Part shown: one piece after another, positions 29,063 to 38,539 of the stretch
How positions within the stretch are numbered: the first letter of the stretch is position 1
Layout of the letters: each line of letters starts with the position of its first letter
Source of the DNA: Priapulus caudatus
Taxonomy: Eukaryota; Priapulida; Priapulimorpha; Priapulimorphida; Priapulidae
DNA: 44,228 bases
Assembly (NCBI RefSeq): GCF_000485595.1
Contig: NW_014577269.1
Location: 307,218 to 351,445, forward strand
Direction of reading: 5' to 3'
The notes under the pieces: generated by a model
The model's input: the letters and a program-made list of their open reading frames with translations, nothing else
What the model was told of the DNA's origin: nothing
The model's database searches: none
Translations under genes and position numbers: made by a program

Positions 29063-29197
29063 ATGAAGTGGGACAGAGAAAGAGGACCGTTTGGAAGTTT
29101 TGCTGGCAGCTTGGCAGCTTTAGTTAATAAAAAGACATGTCAAGCTGTGACTAAAGCAGTCAATGCCATATCCAGCAACCCACAAACTCAAGATGAG
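29063..29197 (+). CDS. Possible first coding exon, unknown product
   Basis: ATG at 29063, preceded by an in-frame TAA at 29057, opens 45 codons ending at GATGAG|GTGAGT, a strong splice donor. The peptide is basic at its start (M-K-W-D-R-E-R-G) and has G-S-F-A-G-S-L-A-A-L. I do not recognise a family. It lies between the two inverted MITEs on the strand opposite the OMA1-like exons. It may be chance. Confidence 0.28.
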
Positions 29198-29198
29198 G

Positions 29199-29272
29199 TG
29201 AGTGTATGGGGGTGTGTGCGTGTGAGGTGATGTGAGTGTATGTGAGGTGAGGTGAGGTGGGGTGTGTGTTCA
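29199..29272. repeat. GTGAG/GTGTG-rich simple repeat
   Basis: Repeated GTGAGGTGA and GTGTG words just downstream of the possible splice donor, creating several donor-like words in a row. Confidence 0.85.
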
Positions 29273-30310
29273 ACTTTCATGTCTGCCAGGAAAAACTCAA
29301 CCCGATCTTTGCCCGATTTGGCTGGTTCCTTAGATGTTTACATTACTCAACATTTTCATTTGCTCTTGCCATGAAATCAACTAACCGACCCAACAGAGCA
29401 TTGTTTTTCTCTGCCCTATATGCCATAAACATTAGCTTTATCATTCAAGATGTAAGATCCACACAGTAAATGACCACTGTGGGTGTGTGCGAACGCGCGT
29501 ATGATGATGATGGAGACGTACCTAAATGTTTGTTTGTGCGTACGAACGTAGGTACGCACGATATTGTGCATACAAACTGTTCTTGAATCCGGCCCCAGTG
29601 GACATTTCCTTAGATGAATTAGACATGGAGTAAACATGAAGAGTTTGTGTACATTCTATTGCTGTAGTGCAGGCCAGCCAACAGTTAAAAAAGTCCACAG
29701 AGCGAGGACACCAGGGAGGACAGTAGTCACTGCATATGTTCTTTGTATTACTGTAAATATACCATTGTAAACATTTCAAATTTCAGTCTTTTATTTTTTT
29801 TAAAGCTGCAATATCCGGGGAATGATGCGGGCCTGTAATTTGCCTGGCGGGCCTGTAAAATCCCTTGCCTACAAGGCCTGGCTAGCCTGTAATTTTCAAA
29901 CTAATTTCTACCCCTAAATCAGCAAACAAATATGTTTTCTTTCCAGGAACTATTTGCGATAGCATAAGCTTACTTTTAGCATTCTCAGTTACAACGCTCT
30001 ATGTGTATCTGTACGCCGAAGCTGCGTCTGACGATGTTTCAAAATACCATGAAAATACTCAATTTCGGAGCACATTTATGGCTCAATAAGAACCTTTCGT
30101 GATGTTTGCATACAAGGGCTGTAATGATCCACCGAAATCAAATCAAATCGAGATTCTCTTCCCTTGATCCGATCCTCGATATTTTTCCCGTATTTTCGGT
30201 TTGATCCAACCTGCTCCAATTTTTAGATTGTATGCGTCGGCGCAAGCGTGTACGAGATGCGCGCTGTGATTGGTCAATAGTCACGACTCGCCAGTCAGCT
30301 AATCAGCGGC
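29273..30310. other. Interval with no recognisable gene
   Basis: Contains a short GCGGGCCTGTAA-type triplicate at about 29828-29900 and an ATC/GAT-rich stretch at 30118-30200. Small frames on both strands lack family features. Confidence 0.55.
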
Positions 30311-30318
30311 TACAGTAC
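30311..30318. repeat. 8-bp target duplication of the hAT-like element (left)
   Basis: TACAGTAC, repeated exactly at 31683-31690. Confidence 0.87.
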
Positions 30319-31061
30319 CACGGGGGGGGGGTCACTATATATGCCGGTATTACCCCATGTGCGTTCCCAATTTTGCGGGTTAGGGGGTGTTTTTCAACTT
30401 CTAAAGCTAACCCGCGAGGGAGCAAATAGGCCCCCGCCTTTACAAAGCTAATCCCGCAATAAGCCCTCGGGATAGTTCAAGTCAAGCACCGCGCCCGCAG
30501 TAGGCCCTCCTCACGGGCCCCCTCCAAAGGCATCGGAAGCAATAAAATAGTGCCACGGCTTTGGTGATAGGGCGAGCCCCGGGGAGGCGAACCCACCCTA
30601 GGGGGTCTGGGGGCATGCCCTCCCCCGTGAAAATATTGAAATCTACAAGGCAAATGGTGGGCTCTGGTGAATTCTGAGCATTGTGATTTAGCACAAAAGT
30701 GTTTCACTGTAATTTTAGAAAAATACATGATGATTTGAAAGATTTGTTGCTTAACATAGAATTAAAATATTCAATAATGACTAAAAACTCCAAATTTATT
30801 TTTCTCACTTTAACAGTGGAATAACCTTTGGTAAAACTCCCTGAAATACATTCCCATTCAAGACATGCATGCATACAATTGTACTGGTGCTCACAAACGA
30901 ACTGTTAATATTCGTCATGAAACGCGCTGACCCTGGGCAAAGCATGCTCCCTCAATATAACGCAACGGCATGCTGCCTGCATAGAATCAGGAGTAGACGG
31001 AGAGCAGAGGAATGTGTGGCAGAGTTTTGGATCATAAAATTTTATAGCTACAGGTGAACTG

Positions 31062-31235
31062 CAGGGGCGTATACAGGATTTGGACCAGGGAGGGGTCTAA
31101 CCGTAAGACTTGCGAGCATGCGAAGGGGGGTCTGGGGTCCAGAATTTTTTTGAAATTAGACCCCCTCAGATGCGTTTTCTGCACGAGCAGGGGGGGGTCT
31201 GGATCCCCTGGCCCCCCCCCCTGTACATGCCCCTG
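31062..31235. mobile_element. hAT-type MITE nested in the larger element (174 bp)
   Basis: Starts CAGGGGCGTATACAGG and ends with the inverted CCTGTACATGCCCCTG. CAGGGGCGTA termini are typical of short non-autonomous hAT elements in many animals. A clean 8-bp duplication is not visible. Confidence 0.78.
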
Positions 31236-31466
31236 ACCTGACCTCATCTGACCCTGGTCTCCGCTTATAGGGCCTAGATTACACGTATATACATGATATA
31301 TGTAGCGGCCAAAAGATGGTATAAATTATTGAAAGATTTTGGTTAAGAAAAATTTATGGCCTGAAAAAAGTGCCGCGGCGGTCGCCGCGGCTGCCACGGC
31401 AGTTCCGACGCCCTTGGCCCCCTCCATTCCCTCCACTCTTTGTCCTCCACTTGTCTGCAAGACCTC

Positions 31467-31619
31467 GCAATAGGGGGTAAGGGTCCGGGTAGGACTCTTT
31501 CATTGTGTATGCAATAGGGGGTGGGATATTTTTATTGTGTATGCAATAGGGGGTGGTATTCGTCAATTGGTTCTGCAATAGGGGGTAGGGTTTTCCAATG
31601 TGCAGTTCGCACTAGGGGG
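31467..31619. repeat. Subterminal repeats (GCAATAGGGGG)
   Basis: The word begins at 31467, 31511, 31543 and 31574, with a variant GCACTAGGGGG at 31609, all within 215 bp of the right end. Such clusters in hAT elements can bind transposase. Confidence 0.85.
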
Positions 31620-31682
31620 CCTATTATTTTTAGTGAGAACGCACATGGGGTAATACCGGCATATAGAGTGACCCCTCCCGGG

Positions 31683-31690
31683 TACAGTAC
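31683..31690. repeat. 8-bp target duplication of the hAT-like element (right)
   Basis: TACAGTAC, identical to 30311-30318. Confidence 0.87.
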
Positions 31691-31742
31691 ATAGCTAACA
31701 CGTTTACCGGGCTAGAGTTTCCCCGAGTTTCAGTACTAATCC

Positions 31743-31800
31743 GTACGGATTTGTCATTTTATAAACCAACAGATCCGCTCAAAATCTGACAAATCCGTAC
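31743..31800. repeat. 14-bp perfect inverted repeat
   Basis: GTACGGATTTGTCA (31743-31756) and TGACAAATCCGTAC (31787-31800) with a 30-nt spacer. Confidence 0.85.
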
Positions 31801-31975
31801 ATAGAAAATATATACCGTATTTACCTACAATCAATCTTATAGTTTCCAGTTTCTGGTCACTTTAACACTTAATTGTTTTTTGGCAAAGCTTTGTCCAGTA
31901 GAACCAGTACATAATTGACGTAGTATGTCTACCTGCAATCAATTTTATCAATTTTTGCCAAGGTTGTGCCCCATA

Positions 31976-32581
31976 CTGAAAGGCATCTATTACTCTAGGT
32001 TCTTCAAATATTTTCAGTTAAAATAGGTTAAAATTACGATACATAATAAGTTTTATGGTCCAAAAAATTTATTAGAAATATTTTTAAAATGTTTAAAAAC
32101 TGACGGCTATATCTTGCTTACAACGATGGTGGCACCACTGGAGCGCATCCACTGAAAAAGTTGCGCAAAGCAATGTTTCGGCTGCAGGCTACAGACCGAG
32201 GGTGTTTCTTATTTATTAATTTAACAGCAAAAGGATTGCACTATCTTATAACCGACGCTTCGTTTCAGTTATAATATGAATGTGTCCTAAAATGATTATC
32301 GTTTGGTTAAATAGCATTTCGGTATAAATATAACTGGACTTTTGTGATTAGCCCTCGGTCTGTAACGTGCAAAATAAATTGGCAAATGCGCAACTTTTTC
32401 AGGGTGGCAGCACGATCCCGGGTGTCATATGAGTGCCCAAAAATGAAGATTTTGAAATTCAATGTTGTTTAATAACAAACGTAAATGCGTAATTATAGAA
32501 ATTTGTAGGTATATGCAATTATTTATGAATCTAGCTACCATCATAACATACTCCTAAACTCTAGAGGAAAGTATCCCTTAA
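31976..32581 (-). mobile_element. TTAA-flanked MITE family 2, copy 2 (606 bp, inverted)
   Basis: Reverse complement of 28316-28918 with matching order of blocks (AATTGGCAA, GGGTGGCAGCACGAT, TTTCTTATTTATTAATTTAA and others). TTAA is kept at the right end (32578-32581), while the left end is CTGA, apparently a mutated TTAA. Confidence 0.87.
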
Positions 32582-32880
32582 AGTATGGTGTTATTTAAGC
32601 TTTAACTTTAAGTTTATTTTAAGCTTTGACTTAGTATCCCACTTACTTAAGATGTTTGCATGGTTAACAAGTGGGTGTCTAATCTATTCACCATTTAGTA
32701 TTCATTGAGAAATTCTCATAATTTCTAGTCATTTGACCTATTATGTATGAGTATACTGTGTTACGTGTTGTACTGCTGCTCAGATTAATCAGACTATATG
32801 TTTTGTCAGGAGCACTCGTCACTCTTTATTACAAAAGCCCGCCATACATGTTCTGTCTCTATCTCCCGGATAAACGCGTA

Positions 32881-32894
32881 GCGCCATCTACTGG
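32881..32894 (-). promoter_or_regulatory. CTCF-consensus word
   Basis: The reverse complement CCAGTAGATGGCGC fits every position of the CTCF core CCASYAGRKGGCRS. Function is not shown, and variants with AGATGGCG occur elsewhere in repeats of this window. Confidence 0.42.
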
Positions 32895-33410
32895 CATCCA
32901 TAAACATATCACTTAACATACTGTTATTATTTTAATCTGCTTAGTGATTTTGTTTAATAAAATTAAGAAAGAGAAAGAATGTGATAGTTGGTTAAAAGTT
33001 TTTATTGCGAAATAATAAAAATATACAAAATAAGATAACATTTCAATATTTTGGGAATTGAATCGAACGAATGGAATGGAGAGGCTAATATCGAGATACG
33101 GATCTAATCGAGAGGTATATGTATCATTACAGCGCAAAAGGCAGTTAGTTGACGAGGTTCGCGCCGATTTCGCGTGAAATCTCATGTGAAATCTCGAATG
33201 GTAAATATAATAAAACAGCTGTATCGCAAAGCGGTCTCACGTGTAGAAGTGTGAAGCATGGGACCAGGAACGATGGAGCCAGAGAGACAGGATACCAGAG
33301 AAGTGTTGCCAAAATGAGGTGTTGATCCTAAGCGCTGAGCGCAGATATTATGCGCAGTTCCGCAGCAAGGCGCACGCGACCGCAGGAACTTCCTACGACA
33401 GTATGCAGCG

Positions 33411-33471
33411 CTGGCAGCTATGGATCCGTGCGCCGAATGCATAAGGCGGCGCACGGCTCCATAGCTGCCAG
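33411..33471. repeat. Hairpin: 25-bp arms, 11-nt loop
   Basis: 33411-33435 (CTGGCAGCTATGGATCCGTG and onward) pairs with 33447-33471 with one mismatch. The 61-nt length and near-perfect pairing resemble a small hairpin RNA precursor or the remains of a palindromic transposon end. Confidence 0.85.
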
Positions 33472-34237
33472 CAAACAGTCCGCACTTTTAGCGGGGGACA
33501 CAGCCCCCCGCTGAGGAAGGTAATCTCATTTTCTCTAGATAATCCCCGCACCTCGTTCAATCGAGTGCCTTGTGAACTACAAGAGAGGGTACCAAGATAC
33601 AAGATACAAGTTGATTAAAATATCGTAAGAATTTATTGGGACCATGGGTGATTACAGTTAAATGACGAAATTTCCCAATTAGATATAGTGATGTATAGTG
33701 TATGCTAACAATTCAAAGTAACTCTTCAGTAGCATAATTAACACATGGTAACAATTTATTGTTAGTACAATGGGTGATAAAGTTTCTTTGATCTGTTATG
33801 GTAACAGCTAGTTTAAATTTACTCGTCACTAACATATATATATACTAATGTATTGTCACAGTCTTGTAGCATTTTGAGGCAATTATTTGAGCATGTCAGT
33901 GATATCAGCAATAGTAACAATTTAACGTCACTGTGACAAGTAACGGATATAGCAAGTGATAGTTACAAATACATGGCAATATATCGTATAATATGTTAGC
34001 ACTGTACGCCTATATGCTTTACATTGGATGGTCGTTCAATTGTGAGACATTGCGCGACGACATGCCCCACGAGGAAAATGAAGACACAGAAAGAATGCAT
34101 ACGGAACAATACTTACAGAATACTTCATAATTGACTAACGGCATACTTGAGGACGGGCAAAATCGTCCGTGAAGGCACACGTCAAGTAGCACAGAAATAT
34201 CGCCAGTACCACAGAAATATCGTCAATGTTCTATACA

Positions 34238-34241
34238 GTAT
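34238..34241. repeat. Target duplication of the 921-bp solo LTR (left)
   Basis: GTAT, repeated at 35163-35166. Confidence 0.82.
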
Positions 34242-34403
34242 TGTAACGACCACGTGTTACAGGGTGCTCCCCCCCCCTCACGCGTGACGAGTCGCGCCGG
34301 GCGGTCGACAGAGGCATGACGGAGGCATGTTACGGCGCCGCCCCTAGCAACCACCTAGCAACCACCGCGATCAATACGGCTCCTATGCCATTTGTTCTGC
34401 GGC

Positions 34404-34418
34404 GTTGCCCCTAGCAAC
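34404..34418 (+). promoter_or_regulatory. X-box (RFX-type) motif in the solo LTR
   Basis: GTTGCCCCTAGCAAC satisfies GTNRCC-N3-RGYAAC. Two further half sites (CCTAGCAACC) lie at about 34343-34363. RFX factors bind such sites in ciliary-gene promoters. Here it is a sequence match within a transposon. Confidence 0.5.
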
Positions 34419-34463
34419 CACGAGCGATCAATACAGCTGTTGGCCGGGCGGGCGGGGCAATCC

Positions 34464-34474
34464 AAGATGGCGGC
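34464..34474 (+). promoter_or_regulatory. YY1-like motif in the solo LTR
   Basis: AAGATGGCGGC matches the strong YY1 consensus. Confidence 0.45.
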
Positions 34475-34954
34475 CCGCCCGCGCTGTCCGCACGCTGCCG
34501 GGGCCGCTATGTCACGACCTGTCACGCACCCACGCCAGCTGGTCAGGGGATTAGCACCACCTTCCCCAATTAGCGGGCGTGTGCGTGACCGTGATTAGCG
34601 GTACTGGCCTAGCGTGGGGACAGGCCCGGTGATGACCCGGCGGCTAATTCAGAGCGACTTTAGAACCGCTCGACCGTGGGGTTTTCGCCGGGCTGGATTA
34701 CATGCGCTAAACGCACCGTGAAAAGCTGTTAGCGCATGGGGCAGCGGCCATTTTGACTGCTCGTGACGCGTTTGCGTGGATAGGCGGAGCCACCTCCCGG
34801 ACGGTGCCATGGCAGAATAGCGGGTCGCTCCCGTTAGGGGCCGCCACCGTCCAGTGCGAGCAGGGTAAAGCCAAGCTAACGCAGATGCGCGGGACACGGT
34901 GGTTGGTGGGACATGGCACGTGGTTGCCATGTACCACGTGCGTGGGGGGGCGCC

Positions 34955-34962
34955 TATATAAA
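34955..34962 (+). promoter_or_regulatory. TATA box of the solo LTR
   Basis: TATATAAA about 200 bp before the LTR end, after a CpG-rich upstream part, as in an LTR U3 region. A start about 25-30 bp downstream is expected. Confidence 0.6.
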
Positions 34963-35162
34963 CGGATGCGCGAGCAGAAATCGGGGAATTCGCCCCCAAC
35001 TTCAGACGCGACCGCCAGAGCATTTGTAACAGTATAGTGAACGAAATTAAAGGATCATCAGTCATGGTATTTATTCTCTGACTTGCCTTTGTCTATGTCT
35101 TTTGGCTACACATACGACATAACATTCTACAACTGTATAGTAACGTAAACAACTTCGTTACA

Positions 35163-35166
35163 GTAT
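35163..35166. repeat. Target duplication of the 921-bp solo LTR (right)
   Basis: GTAT, matching 34238-34241. Confidence 0.82.
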
Positions 35167-35334
35167 TACTATTACAGTTACAGCTACCTGGAAACAAAAG
35201 ATGGTCAATCAACACACCAATAAACACATATAGCACTGACAGTAACGTTATGATGGTGCTTGCATGATGCTGTCTGCAGATAGGCTAGTTCCAATTTCAG
35301 TTTCTCTTGCAGTTTGCGCTGGATGGAGTTTGGG

Positions 35335-35560
35335 GCGGTTATAGCTAGAGTGGTACACGTTCGCCACCTTGAATCAGGCAAGTATCGTTCGCTACACTGA
35401 AGCGTGTGGAACTGTCGAGCGGATACGAGTCTAGCCGTTAGGTGGGTTATACCCGGTCATAGCCGGCCGACCCGTCTGCAAGCAAAGTCGTAGGCAAATG
35501 CTATGGATATAGCCTCGTTCCGCCATCTATCGCACGCCATATGTACTAGACTAATCTATA
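35335..35560 (-). repeat. Dispersed repeat, inverted relative to 7677-7860
   Basis: On the minus strand it shows TACATATGGCGTGC, ATAGATGGCGGAACGAGG, AGTTCCACACGCTTCAG and GATACTTG in the same order as 7677-7860. Identity is moderate and broken by indels. No transposon ends were recognised. Confidence 0.5.
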
Positions 35561-35573
35561 CTCATGTACAGTC

Positions 35574-35578
35574 ATGTG
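35574..35578. repeat. Target duplication of Gypsy E (left)
   Basis: ATGTG, repeated at 37495-37499. Confidence 0.85.
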
Positions 35579-35767
35579 TGTTCAAATCTTTAGTTTGATG
35601 AGGAGTGTAACTATGCAGAGATACAATAGCAAATAAGAGTGAGAATGAAACTAACTGCAAACTGGATTTATTACGAATAGCGGAGACATTTTGTATTGTT
35701 CCTATATATCGGATCCTCTAAACTTAGCCAGAGTCAACACTACGCATGAGCGCTATATATTGTTACA
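35579..35767 (-). repeat. 3' LTR of Gypsy E (189 bp)
   Basis: On the plus strand it runs TGTTCAAATC to TTGTTACA and pairs with 37306-37494. Confidence 0.9.
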
Positions 35768-36042
35768 TGCTTTGTCCTTTATAAAAGAACAAACTTCAAA
35801 CTAATTACCGTTGACCGTTACTCAACAAACAAACATTACAGAGTCTCGACAAGAAAATCTCACTTCCGATTTCTATAGAAGTGAAATATACCCTTTATCT
35901 TGAGTACATTAAATTAAATCAGTCTTGCAATGCTTCAAACTGTCTGACTCATCTAAACACAACTTTCTAGTAAAATGAACTCGAATTAACTTGTCATGTT
36001 GCTACTTTGAATAATGATTAATTCATCCTAGCACTGTACGTC

Positions 36043-36321
36043 TCACAGATTAAGTTTGAACGGTTTGTAAACCTTCCTGCCACATCTCGACACAACCACT
36101 GGAGTGCGTGTCGATGTCTTCAACTCAGGTGGCGTTCTTTTAGGAGGACTGCCTGCGATTGGGGCTTGGTGCGATTGGTGCGATTGGTGGAGGCGACAGA
36201 TCTGTCGGTAGGAAAGGATTTCTCCTGACGCCGCGCACAGAATTACAGGTTTTGTCGTGATCTTTGAGAGGTTGTTCATGAACAACCAGGAGCTCCTGAT
36301 AATTCTCCACATCGTAATCAT
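36043..36321 (-). pseudogene. Gypsy E pol C-terminal tail fused to gag end
   Basis: About 92 residues ending in a P-P-E-L-K-T-S-T-R-T-P stretch and R-K-V-Y-K-P-F-K-L-N-L, typical of the end of Gypsy Pol. Upstream coding in neighbouring frames belongs to the gag zinc-knuckle region, so nearly all of pol was deleted. Confidence 0.55.
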
Positions 36322-37256
36322 CCGTAACTACGTTGATATGATGTCTCGCAACTTTACTATTCCAGCGAGGCTGGTTTCTCCCCTTGTGCAGACTCTCACA
36401 TTTTGCCTCGAAGTGGTTTGGTTTGTGGCATTATCTGCAGATTTGTCCATAGGCAGGACATAGCTCTCGTTTCAGTACATGTGTCTTGTCACAGTACAAA
36501 CATTCTCTAGCGTTTGGTTTCTCTTCCTTGTGAGGGTGTTCCTTTCTACCTTTGTAGTCTGGACTACGGTACACCTTCTTTGTGTATACCTCACTTTGTG
36601 TACTGCTGCCTCTGCAGCTGCACCTCCATCTAGAGTTCTTACATTTTGTTTCGAAAGCTCTTCTGCTCTAGCTAGCTCAATAGTTTTATCCAGTGTTAGC
36701 TCAGGAGTTCTCATTAGCCTTTCTCTCAGGTGCTGGTCTTTTACACTGCATACAAGTTTATCTTGCACTAAGGAGTCAGCTAGATCCCCAAAGTTGCACG
36801 TTTGAGATAGCGTCTTCACATCGGTGATAAATTTCTCAAGTGTTTCATCACCTTGTACACGCATATTAAACTTGAAACGCTCTAGTCTCGTTTTTCTTTG
36901 GTTGACAGTATGTATCAAATTGTCGGAGAACAATTTCTATCGTTCTGTCTTTCTCCTCCGGATCCGATCTCTGTGTCGTGTAAATTTCGCGACATTCCGG
37001 GCCTATCAGGTATTTCAGCGTTTTTATTTGAGTGCTAGTTCAGCATACAGTACAAACTCTTCCCTCCATTTCTTCCATCATTCGCAAGACTGGCCCCGGT
37101 TTTAGAATTAAGTTCTAACTTCGATGGTGGAGGGAGACGTTGCAGAGCCATAGCTACAGTACTTGCCATACAGTCTACTGTAGTCCTTTGTTCAGGAATC
37201 ACGAGGCTGTCCGAGTCGGAGCACTCCGGAATTTCACGTGAATTCTTATGGAACAC
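36320..37256 (-). pseudogene. gag: Gypsy E gag
   Basis: The N-terminal piece (37256-37035) starts with ATG soon after the primer site and breaks off by frameshift. The capsid piece (36933-36472) has T-R-L-E-R-F-K-F-N-M-R, V-K-T-L-S-Q-T-C-N-F-G and D-K-L-V-C-S-V-K-D, the typical Ty3/Gypsy Gag sequence also seen in Gypsy A. Downstream frames hold Cys pairs and a P-N-H-F-E-A-K-C knuckle end. At least two frameshifts and a stop make it non-functional. Confidence 0.85.
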
Positions 37257-37289
37257 TTACAGTTCAAGCTTCCCACTGTTCACAGTTTA

Positions 37290-37305
37290 GGCACTTCGGA
37301 CACCA
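37290..37305 (-). other. Primer-binding site of Gypsy E (tRNA-Leu-like)
   Basis: The element strand reads TGGTGTCCGAAGTGCC directly after the 5' LTR end. It resembles the site TGGTGTCAGAAGTGGG complementary to metazoan tRNA-Leu, used by Mag/Steamer-type elements, with three differences. Confidence 0.6.
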
Positions 37306-37494
37306 TGTTCAAATCTTTAGTTTGATGAGGAGTGTAACTATGCAGAGATACAATAGCAGATAAGAGTGAGAATGAAACTAACTGTAAACTGGATTTATTA
37401 AGAATAGCGGAGACATGTTGTATTGTTCCTATATATCAGATCCTCTAAACTTAGCCAGAGTCAACGCTACGCATGAGCGCTATATATTGCTACA
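37306..37494 (-). repeat. 5' LTR of Gypsy E (189 bp)
   Basis: Runs TGTTCAAATC to TTGCTACA on the plus strand, followed by ATGTG. Confidence 0.9.
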
Positions 37495-37499
37495 ATGTG
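37495..37499. repeat. Target duplication of Gypsy E (right)
   Basis: ATGTG, matching 35574-35578. Confidence 0.85.
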
Positions 37500-37799
37500 A
37501 ACAAAAAAGTTAAAGTCGGTTTTTTACAGCAAACCAAGCGCGCCGAGTAGCGAAAAAAGTTCTTCAAGCATTTCTAGCAAATGTCTAGCTAACTGGGTAG
37601 ACATGCGCCTAAACAGAGGAATTGCTCCGACCTGTGATTGGAGGATAAAAATAGACCCCGCCCACTCCCGCCGCATACGCTATGCTATGGAGCGAACGAT
37701 TTGAGTTACATTTCTATAAATTCTAGCTATTATAGACACATGCCGTAGCCTTAATCTCTGTGAATTTTGAGTCTATTGAAGCGCGATTAGTCTAATTAA
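37500..37799. other. Interval between Gypsy E and Gypsy D
   Basis: No frame. It contains CCAAT-type (TGATTGG) and GC-box-like (CCCCGCCCAC) words near 37636-37665, resembling promoter DNA, but no transcript start or LTR boundary could be defined. Confidence 0.4.
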
Positions 37800-38539
37800 T
37801 TAGCAAACAGCACACGGACGAGTGTGTGATGACGTTTGTCAGTGAGCTTCGTAGGCTAGCTATTCATTGTGAGTTCGGCGCGGTGCTAGCCGACACTATG
37901 AGGGACAGGTTTGTGTGCGGGTTGAGGCATGAGCACATACAGAAGCGGCTATTGTCTGAGAGAACATTAACGTTGGAGAGAGCGGTGGAGATCAGTGTGG
38001 CCATGGAGACGACATCCCGAGATGCGGCGGAGGTGCGAGGCATGACGCACGCCAGCGTAAACAAAGTGATGACTATGCATGCTAAGCCAAGCCACAGTTC
38101 CGCACAGTTTCGTGGCGGGAAAGCTACAAATGTCGGTGGTCGACGTGGATATATTACGCGTTGTGAAAGGAAACGCGAGTACCTGTGCTGCCGATGTAAT
38201 GGGAATCACACGGCCAACGACTGTAGATTCATGGACAGTACATGTTATTATTGTGACAAGAAAGGCCACATTGAAAAAGCGTGTTTAAAGAAGCAACGAG
38301 ACGGTGGACGGCCAAATAGAAACATACATGTACAGTCTGTATACGCGGCGCAGGATGCCGGTGACTCAGAGGAGCCCATCTTACACCATTTGGATTTGGG
38401 TACAGTTAAGCACAGCTCACCCATCTATGTACATCCCGGGATTGAGGGAGAGAATTTCAGTATGGACCTGGATACGGGGACGTCGGTGTCGATCATCTCG
38501 GAGAGGGACTATAGAAACTCCCAGGAACTGAGATGTTAA
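37800..38539 (+). pseudogene. gag: Gypsy D gag C-terminal half and protease start
   Basis: The readable frame starts within the Gag capsid region (T-F-V-S-E-L-R-R-L-A-I-H-C-E-F-G), so the 5' half of gag and the 5' LTR are missing. Two zinc knuckles follow: C-C-R-C-N-G-N-H-T-A-N-D-C and C-Y-Y-C-D-K-K-G-H-I-E-K-A-C. Then comes an aspartic protease triad D-T-G within D-L-D-T-G-T-S-V-S-I. A frameshift at about 38530 moves into the pol frame. The arrangement fits Mag/Steamer-like Gypsy elements. Confidence 0.88.

Larger units (their letters stand above)
30319..31682. mobile_element. Non-autonomous hAT-like DNA transposon (1,364 bp)
   Basis: Inverted ends of about 40 bp: the left reads GGGGTCACTATATATGCCGG and onward to TTACCCCATGTGCGTTC, and the right is its reverse complement with one or two differences. 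An 8-bp duplication TACAGTAC flanks it, the length produced by hAT (and P) transposases. The interior has no transposase frame but has repeated GCAATAGGGGG words near the right end and a nested MITE. The element must have been moved in trans. Confidence 0.87.
32582..34241. other. Interval with no recognisable gene
   Basis: AT-rich DNA with a CTCF-like site (32881), a strong 25-bp hairpin (33411), a smaller hairpin AGCGGGGG/CCCCCCGCT near 33489-33511 and a duplicated CACAGAAATATCG word near 34190-34220. No coding family was recognised. Confidence 0.6.
34242..35162. mobile_element. Solo LTR, CpG-rich (921 bp)
   Basis: Begins TGTAACGA and ends TCGTTACA, an 8-bp perfect terminal inversion, between two GTAT copies. 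The TATA box and the direction of the GC-rich upstream part suggest plus-strand transcription. It includes short direct repeats (CCCCTAGCAACCA and GCGATCAATAC, twice), an X-box-like site and a YY1-like word. Open frames across it on both strands are GC-rich by-products. No internal sequence of its element remains. Confidence 0.85.
35579..37494 (-). mobile_element. Gypsy element E, internally deleted (1.9 kb)
   Basis: Two 189-bp LTRs in direct orientation flank a gag remnant that joins directly to a pol-like C-terminal tail, inside a 5-bp duplication ATGTG. Protease, RT, RNase H and integrase are absent. The LTRs differ at about seven positions, so it is older than Gypsy C. A tRNA-Leu-like primer site abuts the 5' LTR. 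The outline resembles a defective element that kept its cis-acting ends. Confidence 0.9.

Noticed and set aside
31054-31243. 8-bp duplication around the nested CAGGGGCGTA MITE
   Set aside because: Flanks GTGAACTG and ACCTGACC do not match; only the inverted ends are supported.
34649-35065. 138-residue minus-strand frame
   Set aside because: It lies antisense in the CpG-rich solo LTR; long frames are expected at high GC, and no domain is visible.
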